Assembly: GCF_910583865.1 (NCBI RefSeq) | Contig: NZ_CAJTYX010000004.1 | Span: forward strand, 1 to 64,000 | DNA: 64,000 nucleotides | Direction of reading: 5' to 3' | Source of the DNA: an uncultured Muribaculum sp. | Lineage (GTDB): Bacteria; Bacteroidota; Bacteroidia; Bacteroidales; Muribaculaceae | Part shown: positions 37,722 to 45,840 of the stretch, piece by piece | How the letters are laid out: the number at the start of each line of letters is the position of its first letter | How positions within the stretch are numbered: position 1 is the first letter of the stretch | Program-made: the position numbers and the translations under genes | Notes under the pieces: generated by a model | Seen by the model: only the letters and a program-made list of their open reading frames with translations | Told to the model about the DNA's origin: nothing | Databases searched by the model: none

Positions 37722-40169
37722 TCAGCGAAATTCGACCACGGTGATTCCGGCACCTCCGAATTGCACATGCTCGTCGTGGTAGCTGCTTATGCCCGGTATG
37801 GTGTCGAGGTAATGACGTATATATTGCCGCAAAGCCCCGGTGCCTGTGCCGTGGAGTATTCGTACACGTTCGGCGTTGAACCGGATGGCATCGTCGATAT
37901 AATATGTCACAGCCTGCACTGCCTCATCGACGCGCATTCCTCTGACGTCGATCTCCTGCTTGAACTCGAGTTGGCGCTGACGCTGTGAGTCGGACACCGC
38001 TCCGACCAATGATGCGCCGGATCTTGCTCCCGAATCAGGGCGTGCGATTGTACGTTTAAGTCTGTCGACCGGAACTTCGGTCTGTAGCATGCCGAATGCC
38101 ACAGTGGCTTTCCTGCCGTTTATGGCGAGCACTTTTCCTACCGTGCCTTGGCCATCAAGTCTTACATTGTCGTCGACTTTGACGGGTTCATTGTCTGACG
38201 GTGCTTTCGGTCTGTTCGCATCTTTGCGTCGTTTCGGAGCCTTCCTGAGTATGTTGTTCTCTTGCGCGCCGGCATTGAGAATACTTTCTTTTTCTTCCTG
38301 AAGCCTGCGCCGCGCTTCGAGCGTGCTCGCTTTCTCGGCTTGTGTGCGGCGTATCTCATGGATGGTCCTTTCGATCGCGGCGTTGCTGCCGTCGAGTATC
38401 TTGCGTGCTTCTTCTTTGGCTTCCGCAAGGATTTCACGCCGTTTTTCGCGCAACTGCTCGGCATCCTCCTCGTATTGGGCAAGACGGCTCTCGATCTTCT
38501 TTTCTTTCTGGCGTATGGACAGACGCTTGTTTTCCCAGTAACGCTTGTCGCGGGCTATGTCGAGGAGATATTTGTCGAGATTAATATAGTCGCTCCCCAC
38601 GATTGCCTCCGCGTCGGCTATGATTGCTTCGGGAAGTCCGATCTTGCGTGCTATCTCCACTGCGAACGAACTCCCAGGGTTTCCTATCGACAGCTTGAAC
38701 ATAGGCTGCATGAGATGGCGGTCGTAGAGCATCGATCCGTTGACAAGTCCTTCCGTGTCCTCTGCGAAATGCTTCAGGTTCTGGTAATGGGTGGTGATCA
38801 CTCCCCACATGTGGCGGTCGTTGAACTGGCGCAGTACGGCCTGGGCTATGGCGCCGCCGATCTGCGGCTCCGTGCCTCCACCGAATTCGTCGATAAGCAC
38901 CAGGGTGGCCGCTCCTCCATGCTGAAGGAAGTACTTCATGTTCCGGAGGTGGGAGCTATAGGTCGAAAGGTCGTCCTCCAGCGACTGGTCATCGCCTATA
39001 TCTATGAATATGTCGGAAAATATCCCCATGTGGGAATTCTCATAGACCGGCGGGAGCAGTCCGCATTGCATCATGTATTGGACGATGCCTACAGTCTTTA
39101 GGCACACCGACTTGCCTCCCGCATTAGGACCGGAAATTATAAGTATGCGTTGTTGGGGGGTTAGCGTTATGTCAAGCGGTACGATCTCTTTACCTTGGCG
39201 TCGTAAAGACATAAGAAGGACGGGATGTGAGGCATGGTACCATTCCATTTCCGGTTGTCTCGAAAGCGAAGGCATATGTGCGTCGATGTCGCGTGAAAGC
39301 AGTGCTTTGGCTCTGATGAAGTCGAGTTGGCCTACTATGTCAAGCGATTCGATTATCTGTGGTATTTCGGGACGAATCTCATCGGTGAGAACTGTAAGTA
39401 TGCGGGCTATCTCCCGACGTTCCTCCATCTGGAGTTCACGCACACGGTTGTTCGCCTCGACGATTTCCGCAGGTTCGATATATACGGTCTTGCCGGATGC
39501 CGACTCGTCGTGGACTATGCCGGATATGCGGCGTTTGTGCATTGGGGACACCGGGATTACAAGACGCCCGTCGCGCATCGATGGTGTCACGTCACTTTCG
39601 ATATATCCCGATTCGACGGCGCGGGCCATCACCCGCCGCATCATCGACGCTATTGCGCCGGAGGTGGAAGCGAGCTGGCTGCGTATTTCGCGCAGTTCGG
39701 GAGAAGCGTTGTCGCGTACGTTGCCGAAGCGGTCGATGATACGGTCGATGGCCTTTACTGTTGCTGGAAACGATGCGAGTTTTATTCCTGTTTCGTCAAG
39801 ATATGGGTAGTCGGAGCTTCCATCCTCATGGCGATGATGCATGAAAAAATCAGAGAGTTCGGACATTACGGCAAGTGAGGCCCGCACATCGAGCAGGTCG
39901 GGGGCTGTGATGAAAGTTCCCGGAACGCGGGCATGGTTCATGACTCCGCTCACGTCATGAACCTCACCCAATGGGAAGTCCTCGTCGCCTTGCAATATGT
40001 CAAGCATTTCGGCTGTGGAACTCAGTTGCGACAGAACTGTGTCATAATCGGTACGGAATTCCATGTCGGAGACATGGCGACGGCCGAGCGGTGATGTGCA
40101 TCGTTCGTCGACCCATTCGCGTAGGGTAGTGAATCCTATCTTGTTTTCGAAAGTATCAGGGTATGTCAT
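37722..40169 (-). CDS. mutS2: Endonuclease MutS2 (Smr domain protein)
   Basis: An 815-residue MutS2. The ATPase core has Walker A GPNAGGKSVCLKT and the Walker B region LVLIDEFGGGTEP. A coiled-coil stretch (about 510-640, rich in Glu, Lys and Arg) and a C-terminal Smr domain (IDVRGMRVDEA, RILHGTGTGALR) follow. MutS2 acts in recombination control and in rescue of collided ribosomes. The ATG at 40169 is chosen because the probable -7 element at 40179-40186 would start transcription between it and the longer frame's first codon at 40190. It is divergent from the NlpC/P60 gene. Confidence 0.95.
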   Translation of the reverse strand: MTYPDTFENKIGFTTLREWVDERCTSPLGRRHVSDMEFRTDYDTVLSQLSSTAEMLDILQGDEDFPLGEVHDVSGVMNHARVPGTFITAPDLLDVRASLAVMSELSDFFMHHRHEDGSSDYPYLDETGIKLASFPATVKAIDRIIDRFGNVRDNASPELREIRSQLASTSGAIASMMRRVMARAVESGYIESDVTPSMRDGRLVIPVSPMHKRRISGIVHDESASGKTVYIEPAEIVEANNRVRELQMEERREIARILTVLTDEIRPEIPQIIESLDIVGQLDFIRAKALLSRDIDAHMPSLSRQPEMEWYHASHPVLLMSLRRQGKEIVPLDITLTPQQRILIISGPNAGGKSVCLKTVGIVQYMMQCGLLPPVYENSHMGIFSDIFIDIGDDQSLEDDLSTYSSHLRNMKYFLQHGGAATLVLIDEFGGGTEPQIGGAIAQAVLRQFNDRHMWGVITTHYQNLKHFAEDTEGLVNGSMLYDRHLMQPMFKLSIGNPGSSFAVEIARKIGLPEAIIADAEAIVGSDYINLDKYLLDIARDKRYWENKRLSIRQKEKKIESRLAQYEEDAEQLREKRREILAEAKEEARKILDGSNAAIERTIHEIRRTQAEKASTLEARRRLQEEKESILNAGAQENNILRKAPKRRKDANRPKAPSDNEPVKVDDNVRLDGQGTVGKVLAINGRKATVAFGMLQTEVPVDRLKRTIARPDSGARSGASLVGAVSDSQRQRQLEFKQEIDVRGMRVDEAVQAVTYYIDDAIRFNAERVRILHGTGTGALRQYIRHYLDTIPGISSYHDEHVQFGGAGITVVEFR

Positions 40170-40178
40170 AATCTGCTG

Positions 40179-40186
40179 CAAAATTA
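40179..40186 (-). promoter_or_regulatory. Probable -7 element of mutS2
   Basis: TAATTTTG on the minus strand matches TAnnTTTG. Its start site would be only a few bases before the chosen ATG, so the mRNA may be nearly leaderless. No well-spaced TTTG -33 element is seen. Confidence 0.45.
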
Positions 40187-40260
40187 GCAAGAATTTACAA
40201 AACCAGCCGTCATTTGCATTTTTTAGGGAAAGTTACGGCATGTGAATGTGGCGGAATACT

Positions 40261-40268
40261 TATTTTTG
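40261..40268 (+). promoter_or_regulatory. Probable -7 element of the NlpC/P60 gene
   Basis: TATTTTTG fits the consensus and lies 41 bp before the chosen ATG. No -33 element is seen at the right distance. Confidence 0.45.
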
Positions 40269-40309
40269 TATTGAATAGTTCATAGCCGATCATACTGATG
40301 CTTGCCGAT

Positions 40310-41023
40310 ATGAAATCTGTCCGCTCACTTATATATATATGTATGGCTTTCGTATTGCTATCGCTTGCGGGATGCCGTTCGTCGCGCAAGGGTGTGCGTG
40401 CCTCCGGCCATGCCGCTACTTCCACCGTGGGCGGTTTTGACCGCAGCCGTCCCGACACCCACGATATGCATGGAGAGCAAAAGAAACTTGTCGATGAAGC
40501 CCTTACATGGCTCGGTACTCCGTACCGCTACGGAGGACAGGATTATAACGGCACTGACTGTTCGGGGCTGACGATGGAAGTGTACCGAAAGGCTCTCGGC
40601 ATAAAAATACCTCGTTCATCACGTGAGCAGCAACAATATTGTGAGTCAATTGCTAAAGGCGCTCTTATGATAGGTGATCTTGTGTTTTTCAGTACCGGCA
40701 GGGATAAAAACCGAGTTTCGCACGTGGGGTTGTATGTGGGCGATGGCAAGATTGTGCATGCCTCCGGAAGCAAGGGTGTGATAATAAGCAATATAGGCGA
40801 AAGATACTATGCCAGCAATTATCATTCGTCGGGGCATGTGGCTCGCTCTTCCGATAAGCACCGGAAAAAAAGAAATACCCCTGCTCCGGCAGCGGTGCCA
40901 CAACCGGATATCAAACCTTCGCAACCGGCTCCACCGCCTCTTGAGACAGATCCGCTCCGTTTCAACATGAATCGCGAGGTGGAGGCACGTATCGATTCAA
41001 TATATTCAGCTTTCCTCGATTGA
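40310..41023 (+). CDS. NlpC/P60 family peptidoglycan endopeptidase, lipoprotein
   Basis: A 237-residue lipoprotein (MKSVRSLIYICMAFVLLSLAGC). An ATG four codons earlier (40298) is also possible. The NlpC/P60 cysteine peptidase domain shows the catalytic Cys in NGTDCSGLTMEVY and the catalytic His in VSHVGLYVGDGKIVHAS. Such enzymes cut peptide cross-links of peptidoglycan. The C-terminal 60 residues are basic and then Pro-rich (PAPAAVPQPD, QPAPPPLE), perhaps a wall- or membrane-spanning linker. It is a single gene between mutS2 (divergent) and gdhA (convergent). Confidence 0.92.
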   Translation: MKSVRSLIYICMAFVLLSLAGCRSSRKGVRASGHAATSTVGGFDRSRPDTHDMHGEQKKLVDEALTWLGTPYRYGGQDYNGTDCSGLTMEVYRKALGIKIPRSSREQQQYCESIAKGALMIGDLVFFSTGRDKNRVSHVGLYVGDGKIVHASGSKGVIISNIGERYYASNYHSSGHVARSSDKHRKKRNTPAPAAVPQPDIKPSQPAPPPLETDPLRFNMNREVEARIDSIYSAFLD

Positions 41024-41079
41024 ATCCTGATGGGGGTAACGAGGTCATGAATGACAGCACCTTTCCGTCCGGACATAAA

Positions 41080-41114
41080 AAGGGCGGTATGTCGAATTTT
41101 GACATACCGCCCTT
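41080..41114. terminator. Bidirectional terminator between the NlpC/P60 gene and gdhA
   Basis: Perfect 14-bp arms AAGGGCGGTATGTC and GACATACCGCCCTT enclose a 7-nt loop. AAAA precedes on the plus strand (T-run for gdhA) and CTTGTT follows. Confidence 0.85.
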
Positions 41115-41159
41115 CTTGTTGTCAGTGGCCGGTTCCGATGTGTATCGGTAGAGGCTTTG

Positions 41160-42497
41160 TTATATTATGCCTTGTCCCATCATTGCGTGGGCTACCTTCA
41201 TGAATCCGGCTATGTTGGCTCCCTTCATGTAGTTGATATAGCCATCGGGTTGTGTGCCATACTTGACGCACTGCTCGTGGATGTTGTCCATGATGTAGTG
41301 TAGCTTTTCGTCGACTTCTGCGGCACTCCATTGGAGGTGCATGGCATTCTGGCTCATTTCAAGACCGGATGTGGCTACACCTCCGGCGTTGACAGCCTTG
41401 CCGGGCGCATAGATGGTATGCGTCTCGATGAAATGGTCGATGGCTTCGGGGGTACATCCCATGTTGCTGACCTCGGCCACCATTTCCACGCCGTTGTCAA
41501 CGAGCATGCGCGCGTCGTCGCCGTCAAGTTCGTTCTGTGTGGCGCAGGGTAGGGCGATGTCGACTTTCTGCTCCCAAGGTTTGCGTCCGGGGAAGAATTT
41601 GGCTTCCGGGAATTTCTCTACGTATGGCTCTACAATGTCGTTGCCGGAGGCGCGGAGTTCAAGCATGTACTGGATCTTGTCTCCTGAAATGCCCTCCGGA
41701 TCGTAGACATAGCCGTCCGGTCCTGAAATGGTGACTACTTTGGCTCCAAGCTCACTTGCCTTCAAGGCTGCTCCCCATGCCACATTGCCGAATCCGGAGA
41801 TGGCGACTGTCTTTCCTTTGATAGTCTGATTGCGGAGGGCAAGCATGTTGTTGACGAAATAGATGGCGCCGAAGCCGGTGGCTTCCGGGCGTATGCGTGA
41901 TCCGCCGAAGTCGAGACCCTTGCCGGTGAATGTGCCGTTGTGCTCCTCGACAAGTTTCTTGTACATGCCGTACATGTATCCGACCTCACGGCCGCCTACG
42001 CCGATATCGCCTGCGGGGACGTCGCGGTCGGGACCCACGTTTTTCCAGAGACCGAGCATGAAGGCCTGGCAGAAACGCATGATCTCGCGGTCGCTTTTGC
42101 CTCGTGGCGAGAAGTCGGAACCGCCCTTCGCACCTCCCATCGGAAGCGTGGTGAGAGCGTTCTTGAATGTCTGCTCGAAGCCGAGGAATTTAAGGATGGA
42201 AAGCGTGACTGATGCATGGAAACGTATTCCTCCCTTGTACGGGCCAATGGCGTTGTTGAACTGTACGCGGTATCCGATGTTGGTCTGAACTTCTCCTTTG
42301 TCGTCAATCCATGTGACACGGAAAGTGACTATGCGGTCAGGTTCGACCATGCGCTCTATTATTTTGGCTTTTTCGAATTCAGGATGCTGGTTGTAGACGT
42401 CGGCAACGCTGAGAAGCACTTCGCGGACTGCCTGGAGATACTCTTTCTCACCCGGGTGCTTGGCCTCGAGGGAACTGATGATATTGTTGATGTCCAT
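41160..42497 (-). CDS. gdhA: Glutamate dehydrogenase
   Basis: A 445-residue hexameric-type glutamate dehydrogenase, which converts 2-oxoglutarate and ammonium to glutamate, the main ammonium entry in Bacteroidales. Visible motifs are GPYKGGIRFHASV, the catalytic Lys in LPMGGAKGGSDF, PAGDIGVGGREVGYMYG and the dinucleotide-binding segment ISGFGNVAWGAA. The length fits the NADP-linked bacterial group, though coenzyme choice is not proven. It is a single gene with its own promoter and a small palindrome in the leader. Confidence 0.95.
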   Translation of the reverse strand: MDINNIISSLEAKHPGEKEYLQAVREVLLSVADVYNQHPEFEKAKIIERMVEPDRIVTFRVTWIDDKGEVQTNIGYRVQFNNAIGPYKGGIRFHASVTLSILKFLGFEQTFKNALTTLPMGGAKGGSDFSPRGKSDREIMRFCQAFMLGLWKNVGPDRDVPAGDIGVGGREVGYMYGMYKKLVEEHNGTFTGKGLDFGGSRIRPEATGFGAIYFVNNMLALRNQTIKGKTVAISGFGNVAWGAALKASELGAKVVTISGPDGYVYDPEGISGDKIQYMLELRASGNDIVEPYVEKFPEAKFFPGRKPWEQKVDIALPCATQNELDGDDARMLVDNGVEMVAEVSNMGCTPEAIDHFIETHTIYAPGKAVNAGGVATSGLEMSQNAMHLQWSAAEVDEKLHYIMDNIHEQCVKYGTQPDGYINYMKGANIAGFMKVAHAMMGQGII

Positions 42498-42549
42498 ATC
42501 AAAAATTGTTTTGATTGAAAAACTTGAATGCTGGGTTATTTAGAGTCTC

Positions 42550-42575
42550 GTGTCGTTATGCGACACACAAAAATA
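42550..42575 (-). promoter_or_regulatory. gdhA -7 element and adjacent palindrome
   Basis: TATTTTTG reads on the minus strand at 42575-42568. Directly downstream, at the predicted start site, lies the perfect palindrome GTGTCG-TTATG-CGACAC (42550-42566). Its place fits a repressor site or a 5' mRNA hairpin. The rest of the gap to 42772 holds no gene I can support. Confidence 0.5.
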
Positions 42576-42772
42576 ACATTTAATTCTGACATTTAGCTAT
42601 GGAACAGGCATTAATTTTTTATGTTTTAGGACATGAAATAGCCGGGACTACGCTTGTCGGGGACGTTTGGATTGCAAAATGCTTATTGCTTCCGAGCATA
42701 ATGTTGCATATTCGTCGGAAGTTGATTAATTTTGTTCTGATAATAATTTTCTTAACGAGACTGTTAATTGAT

Positions 42773-43198
42773 ATGGTAATACAACGTTGGCAGAGCGTGC
42801 TCCTTTTCCTGGGAGTTTTGGCCATGGGACTTTTTGCATTTCTCGGTACTGCATGTATCGGCGTGAGCGACGGATTTGTGTGTTGGCATTCGATTGATTG
42901 CATACCGCTGTTTGTGCTTAACTGTGTCACCGCTATTGTGGCTTTTATCGATATTTTCCTCTACAATAATCTGCGCGCACAGAAGCGTGTGGCTATGGTC
43001 GTAGCTTTAATGTCGCTCTTGTCGCTGGCTCTTACTGTGGCTGCCGTGCTGTCGCTTGACCAGGTGTCCGACAACGATTCGGTGGCTTGGCGCTGGACGA
43101 TAGGGTTGCCTGTAGCTGCCGTCGTGTTTTTCATCTGGGCTCGTGCACGTATGTGTGCCGACGAGCGCTTGCTTAAAAGCTACGACCGTATCCGATAG
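42773..43198 (+). CDS. DUF4293 family membrane protein
   Basis: A 141-residue integral membrane protein with four predicted helices. It begins MVIQRWQSVLLFLGVLAMG, the typical opening of the Bacteroidetes DUF4293 family, and ends with the characteristic basic tail (RMCADERLLKSYDRIR). The frame is open for 58 codons upstream (to 42599), but the family start motif argues for 42773. Function is unknown. It converges with the GNAT gene, whose stop is 7 bp away. Confidence 0.8.
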   Translation: MVIQRWQSVLLFLGVLAMGLFAFLGTACIGVSDGFVCWHSIDCIPLFVLNCVTAIVAFIDIFLYNNLRAQKRVAMVVALMSLLSLALTVAAVLSLDQVSDNDSVAWRWTIGLPVAAVVFFIWARARMCADERLLKSYDRIR

Positions 43199-43205
43199 CT
43201 GCAGT

Positions 43206-44264
43206 TTAGTCGAGCATCAACGATATGAAAGGGCGAGTCGCGGGGAATCCGAGCAGGCGAGCCGTCACGTCATTGCCGAATACTATCGAGGCGAGCACTT
43301 CTATGTCGATGTCATAGTCCAAAGTGCCTCTGAAGCCATCGTTGATCAGCACAGAGCCTCTTTCTATAATATAGGTATGGTTGTTGGGTGTGATGACGCT
43401 GTCATGCACCTTTATCGCGGCTTTGAGGCCGGGATATGGTTCGGCGAGCAGCCGTAGCAGGCGATAGGCATCAATGATACGCAAGCTTCCGCGCGGTGAG
43501 TCTATCCCGGCGGGTGCGTCGAAATAACCGTAGACCTCAATAGGGATGTTCCCATAGATTTCCCTTACGGCGGCGAGCGTCCCGAGGCGAGCGTCTGCAT
43601 CACGGGCAAGCAGGTCTGTCACACGTACGCTATCCTCATCAGTGGGAACCGTAAAGGCGATAGCACATCCATTGCCATAGGCATCTGCAAGGAAAATCGG
43701 AATACCGCCGTCGACAGAGTTGTCCGCGATTATCTGATGCCACTGTGTGCGGTCGTGCTGTATGCAGCATGGGCGTTCCATCATCAGATTATTGAAAAGG
43801 GTGTAGGCTTCGTCGGTGTCGATGTCCGCTCTTTGTATATACTCTTTCGCCGGATAGAAAACATGGGCGGAGGAATAACGCTCAAGATTGATATAGAAGG
43901 CCGGGGAGAAGCCTGAATTTTGGTAAAACCGGAACAATGCTTCGTCGGCCGGAATAAGGGCGCATATTACGTCGCCGCGTTTATGGCTTTGATGGAGCGT
44001 GTCGCCAAGGAGTCCGGTCATATAACCTTTCTTCCGGTATTGTGGAAGAGTGGCGGCTCCGCAGATATAGCCGGTCGGGATGATGGATCCATGGAAATCC
44101 ATGGCATATTGCTGAAGCATAAGGGCGCTTACGATCTGTCCTTCATGCGACAGAGTCACTGCATCTTCGTCGCGATAGGCCTCGGAGAAAAACATCTCGA
44201 TCCATTGGGGAGTATCGTCAAAGCATTCAGCCCATATTTTCTTTACGCAATCTTTGGTATTCAT
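43206..44264 (-). CDS. GNAT family acetyltransferase-like protein
   Basis: A 352-residue protein. Its first 150 residues look like a GNAT fold: the acetyl-CoA loop region is ICGAATLPQYRKKGYMTGLLGD, then LIPADEALFRFYQNSGF, where the YQNSGF pattern is typical of GNAT ends. The second half has strand-rich segments and a C-terminal sterol-carrier-like appearance (VHDSVITPNNHTYII), similar to Eis-type two-part proteins. The substrate is unknown. The start at 44264 is an ATG; a TTG two codons earlier is unlikely. It follows the GSCFA gene in the same direction, and a strong hairpin ends at its start codon. Confidence 0.78.
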   Translation of the reverse strand: MNTKDCVKKIWAECFDDTPQWIEMFFSEAYRDEDAVTLSHEGQIVSALMLQQYAMDFHGSIIPTGYICGAATLPQYRKKGYMTGLLGDTLHQSHKRGDVICALIPADEALFRFYQNSGFSPAFYINLERYSSAHVFYPAKEYIQRADIDTDEAYTLFNNLMMERPCCIQHDRTQWHQIIADNSVDGGIPIFLADAYGNGCAIAFTVPTDEDSVRVTDLLARDADARLGTLAAVREIYGNIPIEVYGYFDAPAGIDSPRGSLRIIDAYRLLRLLAEPYPGLKAAIKVHDSVITPNNHTYIIERGSVLINDGFRGTLDYDIDIEVLASIVFGNDVTARLLGFPATRPFISLMLD

Positions 44265-44315
44265 CGGCAAACGGTGTTTTCTCTAAAACACCGTTGACAG
44301 GCACCCGGTTTGCCG
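44265..44315 (-). promoter_or_regulatory. Nested hairpin at the GNAT gene start
   Basis: The outer arms CGGCAAAC (44265-44272) and GTTTGCCG (44308-44315) and the inner perfect arms ACGGTGTTTT (44271-44280) and AAAACACCGT (44285-44294) lie directly before the start codon. It may terminate GSCFA transcripts or control access to the GNAT start. There is no T-tract. Confidence 0.5.
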
Positions 44316-44334
44316 TTTCTTGTTAAACAACCTC

Positions 44335-45225
44335 TTATTTATTCTCTGAAGTGTCATGAAGGGGGCGATGGGCTTCACGGCGAGCCTGACGTTCGGAGCG
44401 CAACGCTTTCATCACCGTGTCGGATGTCATGAACGACTGGCAGAATATATCGTATATGTAACCTACGGCTACCGGTGACGGATGGAGCATGTCGGCGGCA
44501 TAGAAGCGGTAGTCGCGAAGATCGTCCATCATTATCTCATATGCCGGGAAATAGAGCGACGTGTCCTTGAATTCCGCAGTCAGCTGGTCGATGGCAAGGA
44601 GCAATGTGGATTTGCTCACCTGGTTGCCATGCGCTCCGTCGGCAAGATGACGTATGGGGCTTACGGTGAACACGGTTTTCAATTCGGGATAGCGTGCTTG
44701 TAGTTCGCGCAGCATTTTTTTCCAGAGCCCGTAGACTTTCTGTACATTCAGCATTTCACGCTGGAAAAGTGAGGCGGGTTTCTTATGGCAGTTTGCGACT
44801 ACGCGCCCCTCTTCGGTGAGGCGGAATATCCAGGATGTGCCGAAGGTCACGAAAAGTGTCGAGGCTTGAGCCAGTATTGACGATGCTTCTGCCTGTGCCT
44901 GGTTTATGTGTTCGACTACCGCGTCTGGATCGGTGCCGGAAAACCTGGAATGGTGATTCCAGCTGTGCCACAATCCCTCATGTTGAAATAGGTCGTCGCG
45001 GGTATAGGGACGCTCATAGAGTATGTCAAGAAGCGAGGATGCTATGCTTGCCGGGTTGTATAGCGTGCCGCATGGATTCACGCTTGCCCGGAAACCGCCC
45101 CGCAACAGGCATGCGCCTATGTTGTCGGTAAAACATGAGCCGAGCAGCATTACCGGCTTTTCGTGGGTGACCAATCCCTGGCAGTCCTTCAGGGGTTGGA
45201 CTATTGTGCGGAATTCTGATGTCAT
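44335..45225 (-). CDS. GSCFA domain protein
   Basis: A 296-residue cytoplasmic protein named for the motif seen here as LLGSCFTDNIG. Further features are NPCGTLYNPASIA, LFVTFGTSWIFR, TVSPIRHLADG and DMLHPSPVAVGYIYD. The pattern resembles SGNH-type esterases (GSCF block with Ser, and a late Asp-x-x-His in DMLHPS). Its role is unknown. The start at 45225 is preferred; the promoter-like element at 45248-45280 lies just upstream, which rules out the longer frame from 45324. Confidence 0.85.
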   Translation of the reverse strand: MTSEFRTIVQPLKDCQGLVTHEKPVMLLGSCFTDNIGACLLRGGFRASVNPCGTLYNPASIASSLLDILYERPYTRDDLFQHEGLWHSWNHHSRFSGTDPDAVVEHINQAQAEASSILAQASTLFVTFGTSWIFRLTEEGRVVANCHKKPASLFQREMLNVQKVYGLWKKMLRELQARYPELKTVFTVSPIRHLADGAHGNQVSKSTLLLAIDQLTAEFKDTSLYFPAYEIMMDDLRDYRFYAADMLHPSPVAVGYIYDIFCQSFMTSDTVMKALRSERQARREAHRPLHDTSENK

Positions 45226-45245
45226 GTAGCTATAACAATTATGAA

Positions 45246-45377
45246 GCCAAAGATACGGATAAGTCGAGCGCAGAAGCAAATTTATTTGGTTTTGCCGAGC
45301 GTGAGTATCTAAGGCGATAGCCAAAGATATGGATAAAAGTCAACGGCAAAACCAAATTTTATTCGGTTTTGCCGAGG
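45246..45377 (-). repeat. Tandem copies of a promoter-bearing repeat upstream of the GSCFA gene
   Basis: Two related segments start at 45246 and 45320 (74 bp apart), both beginning GCCAAAGATA and ending GGTTTTGCCGAG. On the minus strand the first holds TTTG, 21 bp, TATCTTTG (45280-45248), a good promoter for the GSCFA gene. The second also holds TATCTTTG (45329-45322) and a perfect 10-bp hairpin, CGGCAAAACC with GGTTTTGCCG (45344-45374). Confidence 0.65.
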
Positions 45378-45411
45378 GGACATATTTTGGCTCCTGGTAT
45401 TTTTATTTTGG

Positions 45412-45460
45412 AGTCGGACAGGTCAGACAGGTCATACGGGTCGGGCAGGGCAGGTCGGAC
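45412..45460. repeat. 9-bp period repeat (GGTCAGACA type), locus 1
   Basis: About five units of 9 bp, for example GGTCAGACA then GGTCATACG then GGTCGGGCA, lie between the GSCFA promoter repeats and the Dabb gene. No frame looks like a protein. Confidence 0.6.
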
Positions 45461-45500
45461 ATTTCTGACTTGGGCGGATCTGCCCGGCTTGTGGGGTTGC

Positions 45501-45794
45501 CTAAAATTCGTAGTCGACGCAGGCGCGGGCCTCTTTGTGGGCGGCAAGGAGTGAGGCTGCGGCCACGTGGGCGGGATGCTTCGCATAGGTATCGACGTCT
45601 GCCATGGTGGGAACCACGGCTGTGAGCACGACGTCCCACTGTTCGGCGGGGTTTTCGTTGATGCCGACTTCCATGCTTTGGAGCACGTCGATGCAGGCGG
45701 GGAGGGCCAGCAGGGCTTCCTTGAACTTCTCGGCTACCTCGCGGCGTTCATCGGGAGTGCCTGAGAGCTTGAATGTTACTATATGTTTTACCAT
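45501..45794 (-). CDS. Dabb family protein (stress-responsive alpha/beta barrel)
   Basis: A 97-residue protein starting MVKHIVTFKLSG, a typical Dabb opening. It has the dimeric ferredoxin-like alpha/beta barrel pattern (VGINENPAEQWDVVLTAVV, HPAHVAAASLLAAHK with the conserved His, and VDYEF at the end). Members of this fold include small stress-induced proteins and some polyketide cyclases; function here is unknown. The start at 45794 is chosen over 45854, which would overlap the upstream ABC-F stop. It follows the ABC-F gene by 46 bp and may share its transcript. Confidence 0.85.
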   Translation of the reverse strand: MVKHIVTFKLSGTPDERREVAEKFKEALLALPACIDVLQSMEVGINENPAEQWDVVLTAVVPTMADVDTYAKHPAHVAAASLLAAHKEARACVDYEF

Positions 45795-45840
45795 GTTTGT
45801 ATGTGGTTTCTTAATGATATGACGGGTATTGCGCGAGTGA

